64,000 nt of DNA from Fasciolopsis buskii (Eukaryota > Platyhelminthes > Trematoda > Plagiorchiida > Fasciolidae): positions 62,001 to 126,000 of the forward strand of contig LUCM01000147.1 in the NCBI GenBank assembly GCA_008360955.1, in the 5' to 3' direction. Shown here in pieces: positions 37,079-46,363 of this stretch; within the stretch, counting starts at the first letter, position 1, and each line of letters opens with the position of its first letter. Both the position numbers and the translations under genes were made by a program. The notes beneath the pieces were generated by a model. The model was given only the letters and a program-made list of their open reading frames with translations, was not told the DNA's origin and made no database searches.

Positions 37079-37426
37079 AAATTTTATTCCTTTAGAGGAG
37101 CTTAATCGAAAATTTGAAATAGCGGAGGAGGGGGAGCGAGGACGGGGGGCGGGGACGGGGACGGGGTGGGGTGGGCTACAAACAAAATCAATAGACCACC
37201 GTTCGTTGTTGTTGAACCATGGCTCTGGAACATTCAGCTAGCCTTCACATTTCATTGATTCACTACCGGTAGTGTTGCAACGGTATCAATCGATTTCCTG
37301 CCATTCGGCTAAGGACACATTTCCAAACCTTCTCACTAGCGACAGATCGAATACATTGTTGGTTTTAAATCATAGCAGAGTACGTTGACATGTTTCGTTG
37401 AGCATCTTGGTTCCAAACACAGTTCC
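37079..37426 (-). repeat. Right arm of the 348-bp near-perfect inverted repeat
   Basis: This is the mirror copy of 33422-33769, with 346 of 348 bases identical when reverse-complemented. The spacer between the arms is about 3.3 kb. The near identity means the arms are very young, are kept alike by gene conversion, or come from an assembly fold-back. The interior and outer flanks are not symmetrical, so a simple read-through hairpin artefact is unlikely. Confidence 0.93.
37123..37176 (+). other. G-rich tract, G-quadruplex-capable on the plus strand
   Basis: This is the mirror of the left-arm tract. GGAGG is followed by repeated GGGG runs with loops of one to three bases, including a GGGGGG run. 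In a surrounding of about 40% GC it stands out sharply. It lies inside the inverted-repeat arm and so is duplicated with it. Confidence 0.8.
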
Positions 37427-38926
37427 GGTGGAATCAGTTATTGGTGGCGCGTTCTATTCATCAGGCAATGCAGATTAAGTGTGATTAATCTGTACTTGAA
37501 TTTGTTTGAATACTATTGTTATCTGATTCCCTGTTTGACAGATGAATAATTCGTGTGCAAGTGGATGACAAGATATTCCGCACCCCTTTTGTTGAGAAAA
37601 CAGAATAAAATAACCAGTGTTGACTAATTACGGTCAACTAGAAGGATTCAAGCGAAAAGCGATAAACTTGGTGGCATTTGATACTTTTATTTTTAAAAAT
37701 TCAAACACAACCGGTTTTTTACATTTTATTTCAATTCTACCGCCAATTGTTCATCTAAGTGCATCAGTACCACATATGGCCAATAAATGTGTCGCTCTAA
37801 ATGTTCAACACTTTCAAGGATTGAGTACAGGTAGGTTTGGTACTTACGAATGTTTCTTTAAAAGATGTTTCGAATTAGAATATCACCGAAAAATCGGTAA
37901 ATAAAATTTTTTGATTAGTTTGTAACAATTGACGGCTTTCTGTTCACCGTGTGATCACATTTTGAATACCATCCGGCGAATGTTCTGAATTGAAATCACC
38001 ACGATTGTTTATTGTACAGGTTGAGGTTTGAGGGAAATGTTGCACCAATCTTTGTGAAAATTTGAACAGTAATCACGCCCCCTGGAATAAATATTCGTTG
38101 AGCTTAAATAATAATTGATCGCTGGTTTTCCTACGTTTACCACTAAATTAGTTTACAGCTTGATAAAGATGATCTTTATTTCTGGATTAGAATTGAACGA
38201 AATCATCGCTTTCATTAAATAGTTTCCTCTGTGAAATGTTAACGAACAACACATGCCCAGATAGTTAGTGTATTTATGCGCATTGATAGTAGGACAACTC
38301 TGCCCGGGAACGGACTGGCCGTCTTTTGCCTGCCCACTAGATACTCCGGGTACAAAGAGAATGCGGCCGCGAGCATCCGGTGGGCATTGTGTAAGCCAAG
38401 GCACAATTTTACTTAATCAATATTTATATTGTGTTCATCAGTTAGCCTTTTGAGTCGTCTCCAAATGACAAAAATGGTATGTTTGAATCTAGTTCCACGA
38501 GCCTATCCATATCGTTTTATGAGATATTTTCGGTTAGCCCAATTGCTCGAGGTTTGCGGGCTCTGCTTAAGTCTTTTACACATTTTAGAAACAGATGAAT
38601 CCTCTAATAATCAAAATGTCAGGAACCCAAACATCACTTAAAATATTCCTATTTCATGAAACGATTGTTATTAACCATTTTTTGGGCCTGGTGAAAATCT
38701 CAAACAAAAAGGCTTCCTCTCTGATTTAGAGTTCCATAGGCCCTTACTTCCATGAGACCAAGAGACCATTTTCATCACGTTTTGTTTAGCACATAATTGT
38801 TGAAACCATGAGACAAAAAGACATGATCATTCTATTACCGATGAGAGTGGTTGCAGACGTCGGGCACCGATGACGAAATTTAACCCACTAGGTTCTTCGG
38901 TGCGCCTACTTATCACGAACAAGTAA
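37427..38926. other. No gene recognised
   Basis: Plus frames 37617-37904 and 38429-38641 are of moderate length with no recognisable domain. There is a short GC-rich patch near 38300-38400. Confidence 0.5.
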
Positions 38927-39184
38927 ACAAAGCGTGAATCACCGGATGATCAGGTGAACATTACGAAGCAATCCGTCCCCGAATTGTTTGCGTTGTTTGC
39001 AACAAACACTGCGGAATTGAAAATGATGGATGACATGTACACGTTAGCTGATATTCTTTTTGAATATCTTGAGTGGAAATTTACCAATTGTACGAACGCT
39101 TTCAGTCAAGTTCCAAGTGAAATTTGTTTTGAAAACCTTTCGCACTTGGATGATCATAGAATGCTTCTGCAAGAAATGTTTTAG
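38927..39184 (+). CDS. Protein-like open frame upstream of the acidic frame (possible exon)
   Basis: This plus-strand frame is open for 85 codons from the TAA at 38924 to the TAG at 39182, with no early ATG. The translation has an ordinary protein composition (ITKQSVPELFALFATNTAEL, then YTLADILFEYLEWKF and LSHLDDHRMLLQEMF). It lies 80 bases upstream of the acidic frame on the same strand, so the two could be neighbouring exons. I see no strong splice sites and recognise no family. Chance is a serious alternative. Confidence 0.18.
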   Translation, partial: TKRESPDDQVNITKQSVPELFALFATNTAELKMMDDMYTLADILFEYLEWKFTNCTNAFSQVPSEICFENLSHLDDHRMLLQEMF

Positions 39185-39266
39185 TTTCCCACAATGTCTG
39201 CGCTTTAAGGTAATCATTAACTTCGTTGACTAATTCCAAGTGACCATGACTGATGCAAGCAAATAA

Positions 39267-39379
39267 AATCTACCGCTTAGCACTGCTGGCAAAATCGACT
39301 GTTCACAAACTGTTTTCGCTGCTACTGATGACAGCGACAACGATTGTGACAATGATGACGACAACGGTGATGAGGGTTC

Positions 39380-39410
<31 letters not shown>

Positions 39411-39623
39411 AGCAATACTAGCAATATTAACAACAACCAAAATATTGGGGAAAATATTGAAAGCGATGCCTGGGATGATGATTATAATCTCGATGATGAC
39501 GGTAAAAGCGTGATGACCACGAGAGTGGTTCTCCCGGGTGGATGTAAACTCTTTTTATCCGGACCAAACGACGTAAGGAGTGTATCGAAAAATCGATGCG
39601 CCATGTATTGGTTTTTATTGTGA
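39267..39623 (+). CDS. Acidic Asp/Asn-rich open frame (possible exon, interrupted by insertion)
   Basis: A plus-strand frame is open for 118 codons between a TAA at 39264 and a TGA at 39621. It has no usable start codon near its 5' end, so it could only be an internal or terminal exon. It begins STAGKIDCSQTVFAATDD and continues with clustered Asp/Asn/Ser, ten aspartates in a row from the (GAT)10 repeat, then ESDAWDDDYNLDDDGKS. Its last 23 codons lie in or after the 13-bp duplication and the 199-bp insertion, so the original end of the frame has been lost. The open frame may be a by-product of the GAY repeat. Mixed use of GAC and GAT outside the pure run and the tryptophan-containing end are mild arguments for real coding. 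No family is recognised. Confidence 0.25.
39336..39505. repeat. (GAT)10 and degenerate GAY-rich tract
   Basis: There is a pure (GAT)10 at 39381-39410, embedded in a wider run of GAC/GAT/AAC triplets that extends on both sides. It underlies the acidic open frame described separately. Confidence 0.95.
39544..39556 (+). repeat. Left copy of 13-bp direct repeat (target-site duplication)
   Basis: GTAAACTCTTTTT is identical to 39756-39768. The bases on either side of the two copies differ, so the duplication is exactly 13 bp. Confidence 0.85.
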
Positions 39624-39755
39624 ATGATATAATATTAATAACACAGCGTTGTTGGTAGATGTAATGCGCCAACGTTTCGACTACCGTGGGTAGTCGAAAC
39701 GTTGGCGCATTACATCTACCAACAACGCTGTGTTATTAATATTATATCATTCACA
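39557..39755 (+). mobile_element. 199-bp insertion with 13-bp flanking duplication, ending in a perfect palindrome
   Basis: The 13-mer GTAAACTCTTTTT lies directly before the insertion (39544-39556) and again directly after it (39756-39768), as expected for a target-site duplication. The inserted DNA is about 62 bp of unique sequence followed by the palindrome 39619-39755, whose right end coincides exactly with the start of the second copy of the 13-mer. A duplication of 10-15 bp fits target-primed retrotransposons, including Penelope-like elements. The palindrome centre contains TCGAAACGTTGG, which recalls the 3' strand of hammerhead motifs that such elements carry. No CTGATGA box is present, so a ribozyme is not supported. 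The family is inferred, whereas the insertion boundaries are seen directly. Confidence 0.8.
39619..39755. repeat. Perfect palindrome, 67-bp arms with a 3-nt loop
   Basis: Bases 39619-39685 are the exact reverse complement of 39689-39755, leaving only GTG (39686-39688) between them. One mismatch outward, four more bases pair, but these belong to the flanking 13-mer. Such a structure can extrude as a cruciform or fold as a long RNA hairpin. It may have arisen by inversion during a 5'-truncated retrotransposon insertion (twin priming). Confidence 0.97.
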
Positions 39756-39768
39756 GTAAACTCTTTTT
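39756..39768 (+). repeat. Right copy of 13-bp direct repeat (target-site duplication)
   Basis: GTAAACTCTTTTT, the second copy, follows the last base of the palindrome. Confidence 0.85.
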
Positions 39769-40222
39769 GTTTCAAATCGTAATGTGAGTGTTTGTCTTAT
39801 GACGTGCACTACCGACTTACATGCTTCTCATTTGACCAAACATCCTCTCGTTATGGTGTTCGCTTAAGGGCAAAAGTCAATCCATTTTCGAATTCACTTT
39901 GCAAGAACGGTGTTAATCATCTCTAAAGCAAAACAGCCTCCTCGGAATGATTCATCTGGCCACGTTGTAGCGGAAAATTCACTTCGTATAGATGCTTACT
40001 CACTAGCCCACTGGCGTCAACAAACTCTTTGCATTTATCAAACGGCATTTTCAGGCACACTAAGAGAGAGCGCATCGTATTCACCAACTCAGACCAATAT
40101 ATTAGAGCGCTTGGCGACAATACATCCAGTTCCCATACATTAGATACTATTATAGGTGACGGATAGTTCTTGCACTTAGCGTGTGTTTGTTTTTCGGCCG
40201 TCATTTTATGAAATTTATCACC

Positions 40223-40257
40223 CACACACACACACACACACACACACGCAAACACAC
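40223..40257. repeat. (AC)n microsatellite
   Basis: About twelve AC units followed by an interrupted tail (GCAAACACAC). The longest open frame in the window (about 160 codons, minus, 39923-40405) runs through it as Cys-Val repeats, which speaks against that frame being a gene. Confidence 0.95.
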
Positions 40258-40755
40258 AAATCAAATTCTCGACTACTCCTGCATGTGCCTCGTATTGTCG
40301 TTTTTCGAATGCAAATACTAGAATTACCACCGTAAAATCAAGTACACCGAAAATAGCTCCCGTTGATCCCCAAACTGATTTGATAATCTTGCACGTCTTT
40401 GTCACTTAATGTTGTCCCAATCAGTGTGAGGGTGATAAGCCGTCAGTGAAAATGCACAAGATTCGTCGATATAGTGTAAAAGCTTAATGATCACTTGTAA
40501 AATTATTGAACGACGAACTTTTCGGGATATTGAGAGGAAAAGTCATTAGTAACGGGCATCGAAAGTGGATCAGAAGCGGTCCCGAAATTTCGGTAGTTTG
40601 AATTGGTTGACTGAAGCCACTTATCCCGAACCTGCAAGCCCTAGTGACTTAGAATGAGATTTACAAAAACAGACCTGCATGCTCAGCCAATCCAAACACT
40701 CAGAACGTACGGATCAAAATAAATGGAGAATGTTTGTTCTTTATTTTTGGGTAAC

Positions 40756-40805
40756 AATGAGTAAGTAGTAAGTAGTAGTGAGTGGTAAGTAGCAGTGATG
40801 AGTAG
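40756..40805. repeat. Degenerate GTAAGTA / GTAGTGA minisatellite
   Basis: Repeated AGTAAGTAGTAAGTAGTAGTGAG-type units of 7-10 bases. The open frame through them on the minus strand is leucine/tyrosine-rich and has no other support. Confidence 0.75.
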
Positions 40806-41212
40806 GCTAATCTTTTAAGTGCCAAGAGCTTGTGGTCTAGTTTGGTGTATCGTTGATTTGATTGTGCTCGCCCATTCGTGCACCTCACTCAAAGCATTTC
40901 TATCTTGGTATTTCGATATTCACGACTGTGCATGCATGCCTGGAAGCTCGGAGGCAGGGAATTTTGATTCCGGTATATTTTGACCATTGACCTGATTCGT
41001 TCTGACAAGGGGAACGGGAAGTTACCTGTGCTCTGTTACCCACATGGTTATTCGCTCCCCAGCCCTACTGTGCAGAGCTGTATGCCTGTTTAATACGTGA
41101 TTAAAATTGCTTTGGTCTGTCAGCAACGACCGAGTTAAAGTAATAACGGGTGCAAAATTTACAGGTTTTTCACACACATCTGTCACTCCGTCCCTCAGGG
41201 ACGACCTCGCAT

Positions 41213-41240
41213 GCACGCACACACACACACACACATACAC
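41213..41240. repeat. (AC)n microsatellite
   Basis: ACGCAC followed by about ten AC units and an ATACAC end. Confidence 0.93.
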
Positions 41241-42079
41241 TCAGAAGCACAAGTGTACAGAGCCGTTTGCCCGCTTTGCTATTGCACTAGGATGAATAAA
41301 TCATTTTCCCAGTCTGAAATACAACAAATGATCTGTTTCTGTCCATAAAGAAGAAGTAAAATCTGATCCGGACTGGCATTTTGTAAAAAAACAACGGCAG
41401 CGCACATATACCCATTGAGGAAGAGACCGAAAGCCAAACGAGCACAGTGAACAGTTTCCACAGATACGACAGTTGAACGAAATGTACACAATAATCAGTA
41501 ATTGAATACTGCTGAATAGAAGCTTGTTCCAGTGGCGCGATCATTATCTGGAAGCAGACATGCAAAGAACCTTCTCACCTCACATTGCATAGGTTAACTC
41601 ATTTTTCTTTGTTTTACCATTCGTTACATTATCGCTAATGGCAAAGTATGCATTTCCTTTTGGAATAAAAAGCGAGTTGATTCGGAAATTTTTGTTTTTC
41701 GTCTAGTCAGTGAAAATTTTCAGATAAGACGTTCGTATCTGAAGCCCTATTGATCGGCTGTTTCACAAACGTCTTGCACATCTTTACGGCATGCAACAAG
41801 ACTATCAAGTCGGCAGCAACTAGTCGTGCGACTCCATGCAACACAAAGAGGTCAGTATAGTAATGAACACCTTGGAGACGGATGTCATCAATTTACAAAG
41901 AGAAAGGAAAGGCAACCGATAACAACTAACTTCTCGTTATATCAGCGTCCTAAACTGTTTTGGAAAGAAGCGCTTTTGATCAACTATGCCTCGAGAAAGT
42001 TCCCGTTCAGTAGTCGCTAGGCCATGTCATTCGGGAGCCACATTGTTTTGGTGAATGAAAATGAGAGTGAAAATTGTAA

Positions 42080-42280
42080 TATGTATGCATGGTCCGTAAG
42101 CAACCGCTAGAGTACGAGGTTATTTTAGGCAAGCCCGTAATGTACCTGGATCAGTCGAAAGAAATCGAATTAGAGGAAGAAGAAAAACGGTGGCATGTCA
42201 TTGCCACTTATCATGATGTGAAAGATGATGTGTCGGATAGATTTCCGAAGTTCTTAGGGCACATATTCGCCCGGTGTTAG
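42080..42280 (+). CDS. Short protein-like frame, possible retroelement or exon remnant
   Basis: The frame is open from 42080 to the TAG at 42278 (66 codons), with an ATG at 42089. It encodes LEYEVILGKPVMYLDQSKEI, a run of five glutamates, KRWHVIATYHDVKDDVSDRF and PKFLGHIFARC. The spacing of YHD, then GH, then C vaguely recalls the start of the zinc-binding region of LTR-retrotransposon integrases, but it is too short to be convincing. The charged composition looks more like real protein than most frames here. Confidence 0.22.
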   Translation, partial: YVCMVRKQPLEYEVILGKPVMYLDQSKEIELEEEEKRWHVIATYHDVKDDVSDRFPKFLGHIFARC

Positions 42281-44149
42281 TACACCGCGGGTGGTGGCGA
42301 TGTAGACCCAAATGTAAACCTTTTTTGTACCGTACGAGAAAAGACATTTTCACATTCAAACCGTTTCGATTTTTTCACACTCGGATGGTTTTCTTGGAGA
42401 CTTGAAATTTTTATCCCAGAAGACACATCAATTCCGACTACTGGAGAATTTTTGTTCCAGATAACATTTCCGCTCTTCCCATTGCCCATTTTTTATTGTC
42501 TTAGAAACGAATTATCAAATTTCAAAGGAGCAATTTACATTCAGTCGTATATGGATTTCCGTTATGTAAAAATCTCCAGATATCCCATATTGTGAACCTA
42601 AAAGATGGATTTGACTCACCTAGTGGCATAAACAATCGACAAATCAAATTACACTGAACAATCTTCACTCGCCTAATGGAAAGTAGCAAGAAAAGGAACA
42701 CTTCATTTACAGGCTCAGCGTACGAGTAGCGAGTTACCTATAAAACAGCGTTTGGTAATTCCTTCGTGCAGCATGCAGAATGTCTGTGGAACGGAAGCTG
42801 GCCTGAGACTCACTAGTGTGCAATTAAGCATGTTATTGAAATCTGAAATACGAACCCCTAAACAATATCGTGAAAACCGTTTTGCCGTGTCGTATTCATT
42901 TATTGTAGAGATTAGCACAGCAAATTCTCGGCTGCATGAGATCGTGACGTTTTCCACTGAAACCGACCGCGGTTACTTTATCAATAAAGACTGTCAAAGC
43001 TCTTTATCTTCATGAGATTTACTCACTGAAATTTAGTAGTGCATAATTTAAGCCGGAATCCTGACCTACTGGATCATTCTTCTATCTCCCGGACTGTAAT
43101 TAGTCCCGGTGTCATTTTAGAGGACGCTAGAGAGCAGTTATTTAATACAAAAAACGGAAAAGCCAAGCGAAAGAACCATTAGCAGTTGTAGTGAATATTA
43201 AACATCGCAAGCAATGACTACAATCCAAAGGAATGATTGTATGACAAAATCCTAATTAGCCGCCTATTCCAATAGTTACTCAGTAATTTTGGGCACATGG
43301 TATGATGACCAGCAATATCCGCCTTGCCGATTACTTGCTGAGGAGACAGCGTTATACGGTTTACGGAGAAAACTTCGTACGATGCATCAGTTTTGTTTCG
43401 AATTAAAATGTTTTATCACTTGTTAGTAAATTCTGCTTCACCAAAGGCGCATTTGCAATCTAACACGTTTAATTCAAGTATAATGACATCATAAAAACCC
43501 TCAAATTTCATTCAAACTCCTTGTAAAACTTGGGAAATCCCATCATATCTGGTATGTGAAAGGGAACACACACAACAAAGATGTGAGTAGCAAGCACGAT
43601 TTAATTTGCCAGGTTAAGCCCTTGATGTTCATGCTATGTGAGATTGTCGGTGGTTATTTACGCTCGTTCATGACTCCGGTTTCAGATGGCAAATCGGTAA
43701 TCGGATTATTATGCTTTGAAATGCCATCTGCGTTTTGTTCAGCAGGTACTAACTTCCGAGGGATCATACCAAATCGAAAGGCAATCAGATCAATGGAGCA
43801 TTTCCTGAAACATGAGACAATTATCATCAATGCATAATCAGTTGTGGTAAATGATTAAAATATGTGGTTTCAAACGTTGTGGTTGAGTGTGTCTGACTAA
43901 AGGAAAACACCAACTATGGGTCAATGTTGCATTTTTACCAAATTCTTATTTGCCTGCTGTCGAAATCGCTTTCTTCATTCTATCTCGCGGTATTCTGGCT
44001 CACTTGCTCCGGAGATGTGATATCGAAAAAAAACTAATCGCGTTCCACAGGAAAAAACGATTGACCAAGCAATAAATGCAGTAAGTTCTGTCGAATACTA
44101 ATCTATGACTACGTTTCCAACAGGGGACGGTGGATGCAAATTGCCGATG
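42281..44149. other. No gene recognised
   Basis: Frames at 42752-43015, 43556-43837 and 43887-44075 (plus) are unremarkable. Confidence 0.5.
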
Positions 44150-44396
44150 ATTTTGAGGAGAAGGATATAATATCTATTGTGGGTCAGTGACAGCAAAGAT
44201 TTTCGATGAATATTGTCGTTTCAATCCTATCCCTTCAGACAGCCTTGACTGGCTCAGCGGCAAACTCTATCCGGAAGAGGTCCCATATGCCTGAACCAAA
44301 CGGCTGCAAATTCACGACAATCTTGCGTTGGTATACCTAGTCAAAGGAATTCGACCAATGAAGGTGATCGATTGCAAGCGCGTGGAACAACCGGAT
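44150..44396 (+). pseudogene. Possible decayed coding stretch with an internal TGA
   Basis: One frame reads YCGSVTAKIFDEYCRFNPI and then SLDWLSGKLYPEEVPYA to a TGA at 44292. It continues past it with LQIHDNLALVYLVKGIRPM and IDCKRVEQPD to a TAG near 44397, and the translation keeps a protein-like texture. This could be a pseudogene with a point nonsense change, possibly CGA to TGA. The family is unrecognised and the length is within reach of chance. Confidence 0.15.
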
Positions 44397-46159
44397 TAGC
44401 TGATTACGGATTGCCAATCACGGATATACGGAGGTCGCATTCCGCTCTAGGCATCCAGTTGCGATTGGATAAACACGTTTTATGTGGATAAATGACAACT
44501 ATGTTTCATTTCGAAAACCTCAAGTAATTTCAAGGTAAACAAACCTACTTTTTCATGCATCTCAGTATTTCTTTAGTTTCTCATCCCCCATCAGATTAGG
44601 GAATGCTCCAGTAAAAAGTAATGCCCAGTCGTGACTTTTCAAAACATCGTAATTGTGTTGCCCACGAAATGCTGAAGATTGAGAGGATGTAACAAACAAA
44701 ATTCTTGCGCCATTAGCGTTCTTTACCCCGATTTGCGACTGATTCATTTAACTCATTATATACGCTGAATGTTCAAATTGTTTTACGGTTGATTACCAAC
44801 CAAATCCAGGATTCAGATCAAAATAGGTGTTTCCATTGTGCATACTTTCAAAACTGGACATCTATGGATGGTAATTTTCATATTTGGGTGAGAGAAGACC
44901 AGTCAGCTGGTTGAGAAAGAAGATAAAACAGAGAAGACGAGTGCAGTCGGTTTCAGCAATTGGACACAGCAAAGCCAAACTTCTTAAACGATCGTGAATA
45001 ACGTCATCAGCTTTTGCTCAAGAAGGATTAGGGCAGTGCATAAGGTTGTACTACGAGCATACTGTGAATCAGTAGACGCTGGGCTTTGAGCCCATTTTCG
45101 TGACACTACTGCCTAAGATTTGTGATTGACGGAAACATAGCTGTAGTAATTCGTGTACTGGATTTAGAGGGGTAATGGGGGAACAAGCAGTATAAAAGGA
45201 TACCCATCTTTGTGTTGGTCAGTCGAATACATCCACCAGGGGTGGATTTCGTAATCTGACGCCAGGTAAACGCACTACCACTGACCGTTCGGAAGGTCTC
45301 ACTTGCAAATGCCTACTTTCTTTGACCTTATGTGGTTCTGTGCCACTCCGAGTTGCCGAGTTGCCCCTCCATCCTGTATAGTGAGCTCTAGTGGCTATGG
45401 GATATGTTCCTTTCAGTGTACTCATACTCCGAGCACGTTGTAAAACCGGAATAAAAAAAATAAACTGTTTTATGCAATATGGCAATGATCACGAACGTGC
45501 AATGCAGCGGTTACCAGATGGAACTAATAAAACTATTTACCATATCATTTCTTTTGAAAGCCAAAGAGCGGCTGATGTTGACTTGCACGGCTTGGCTGCG
45601 GAAAATCTGCATTTGTTCCGGTTGCCGGCATGTGACAATGATTAACTGTTCTTCCCATCAGCCGTTACAATAGAAATGGGTTGCCTCCTTTGATATCCTC
45701 ACTGATATATCTGATTAATTTCAAGTAGGATCATATAGTGGACTCTGAATGCATCAAAAGCATTAATGCATTGCCAACGACATGATTTCAATTAGATTGC
45801 TGTTTTCTAATGGAAACAGAGCAGTTCTTTGTAGCAGAGAGAGTAACTGGCGTTTCGTGTGCTATTTCTTTAGTATGCACAGGTACGGATAATCGCTTCG
45901 TATTTTACATAAACTGACTCACTTTCGCTTGCTTGTTCTGCCAACTTCTCTATGCAGCATATAGCTGTGTGTATTCTTTCAGGCATGGGGTGAATTAAAT
46001 AACTGCTTCTTTGATTTTTTGCATTTATCCGTCCGTTGTCCGACAAAAGCTGATTTGTACTGACTTATCTGACAACGTTTGTGTTCCCGTTGTTTGGGGC
46101 CAATAAAATACACCGTACCTGCTATTTACCACACTTGAGAACAACAGACACGAAGACAC
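44397..46159. other. No gene recognised apart from the SINE body at 45.33-45.44 kb
   Basis: Short frames only. The sequence just before the SINE body (45235-45320) is GC-richer and may be its unrecognised head. Confidence 0.45.
45328..45440 (+). repeat. SINE-like repeat, copy 2 (body only)
   Basis: This aligns with the body of the repeat at 12.72-12.84 kb (TTGCCCCTC, GTATAGTGAGCTCTAG, GGCTATGGG, GTACTCATACTCC). The sequence before it (about 45235-45320) does not match the head of copy 1 and I see no clean box B, so this copy is 5'-truncated or has a different head. Confidence 0.6.
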
Positions 46160-46363
46160 TTGATGAAACAAGTGCAGTCAGATTCATTTGATCAGTTAAA
46201 CTCTACTCGAAAAAGGGGATCTCCGATGATGTCATCAGTCCTGGCCAGCTTGCTAATAAGACGTGGTTACTGCGGCATTATTTTCATGGAGGTCATTCCA
46301 TCTTATGCGTCTTCCTCTAACCCAGTGACCTTGAAAATTGGTGTGAGCTATAGGTCGCCTTGA
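46160..46363 (+). pseudogene. Possible LINE endonuclease remnant
   Basis: This open frame of 67 codons contains RRGYCGIIFMEVIPSYA and ends LKIGVSYRSP. It recalls the G-G-V-hydrophobic strand and the G-V-x-Y-R-x-P motif of CR1-type apurinic endonucleases, with the stretch between them shortened. The following kilobase has the same pyrimidine-rich texture as the LINE at 22-24 kb, but I could not align it. The similarity is short and could be chance. Confidence 0.28.

Larger units (their letters stand above)
33422..37426. mobile_element. Putative 4.0-kb element or inverted duplication bounded by 348-bp inverted repeats
   Basis: This is the unit defined by the two arms. The interior (33770-37078) has no reading frame longer than about 100 codons and nothing I recognise as a transposase, so an autonomous DNA transposon is not supported. 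It holds a tRNA-headed SINE (about 36052-36125) and a graded triplet-repeat tract (36719-36812). Alternatives are a non-autonomous or foldback-type transposon, two independent insertions of one repeat in opposite orientation with identical ends, or a local inverted duplication. The identical end points of both arms favour a defined unit. The lack of a flanking duplication leaves the mechanism open. Confidence 0.5.
39769..42079. other. No gene recognised; microsatellite-rich
   Basis: Contains the two AC microsatellites and the GTAAGTA minisatellite. The window's longest open frame (160 codons, minus, 39923-40405) crosses an AC repeat, starts with GTG and overlaps a 77-codon plus frame, so I do not call it. 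Confidence 0.55.

Noticed and set aside
39657..39717. Hammerhead ribozyme at the centre of the palindrome
   Set aside because: CGAAAC is present, but no CTGATGA box or stem arrangement is found. The structure is a plain hairpin.
39923..40405. The longest open frame in the window (160 codons, minus strand)
   Set aside because: It starts with GTG, runs through an AC microsatellite as Cys-Val repeats, overlaps a 77-codon plus frame, and has no recognisable domain. A frame of this length is not surprising by chance in 64 kb.
44042..44116. A possible 30-nt micro-exon (44051-44080) and tiny intron with GTAAGT donor, TACTAAT branch-like site and AACAG acceptor
   Set aside because: The signals are attractive and flukes do have micro-exon genes, but the only phase that stays open across the junction hits a stop at 44168 with no usable donor before it.
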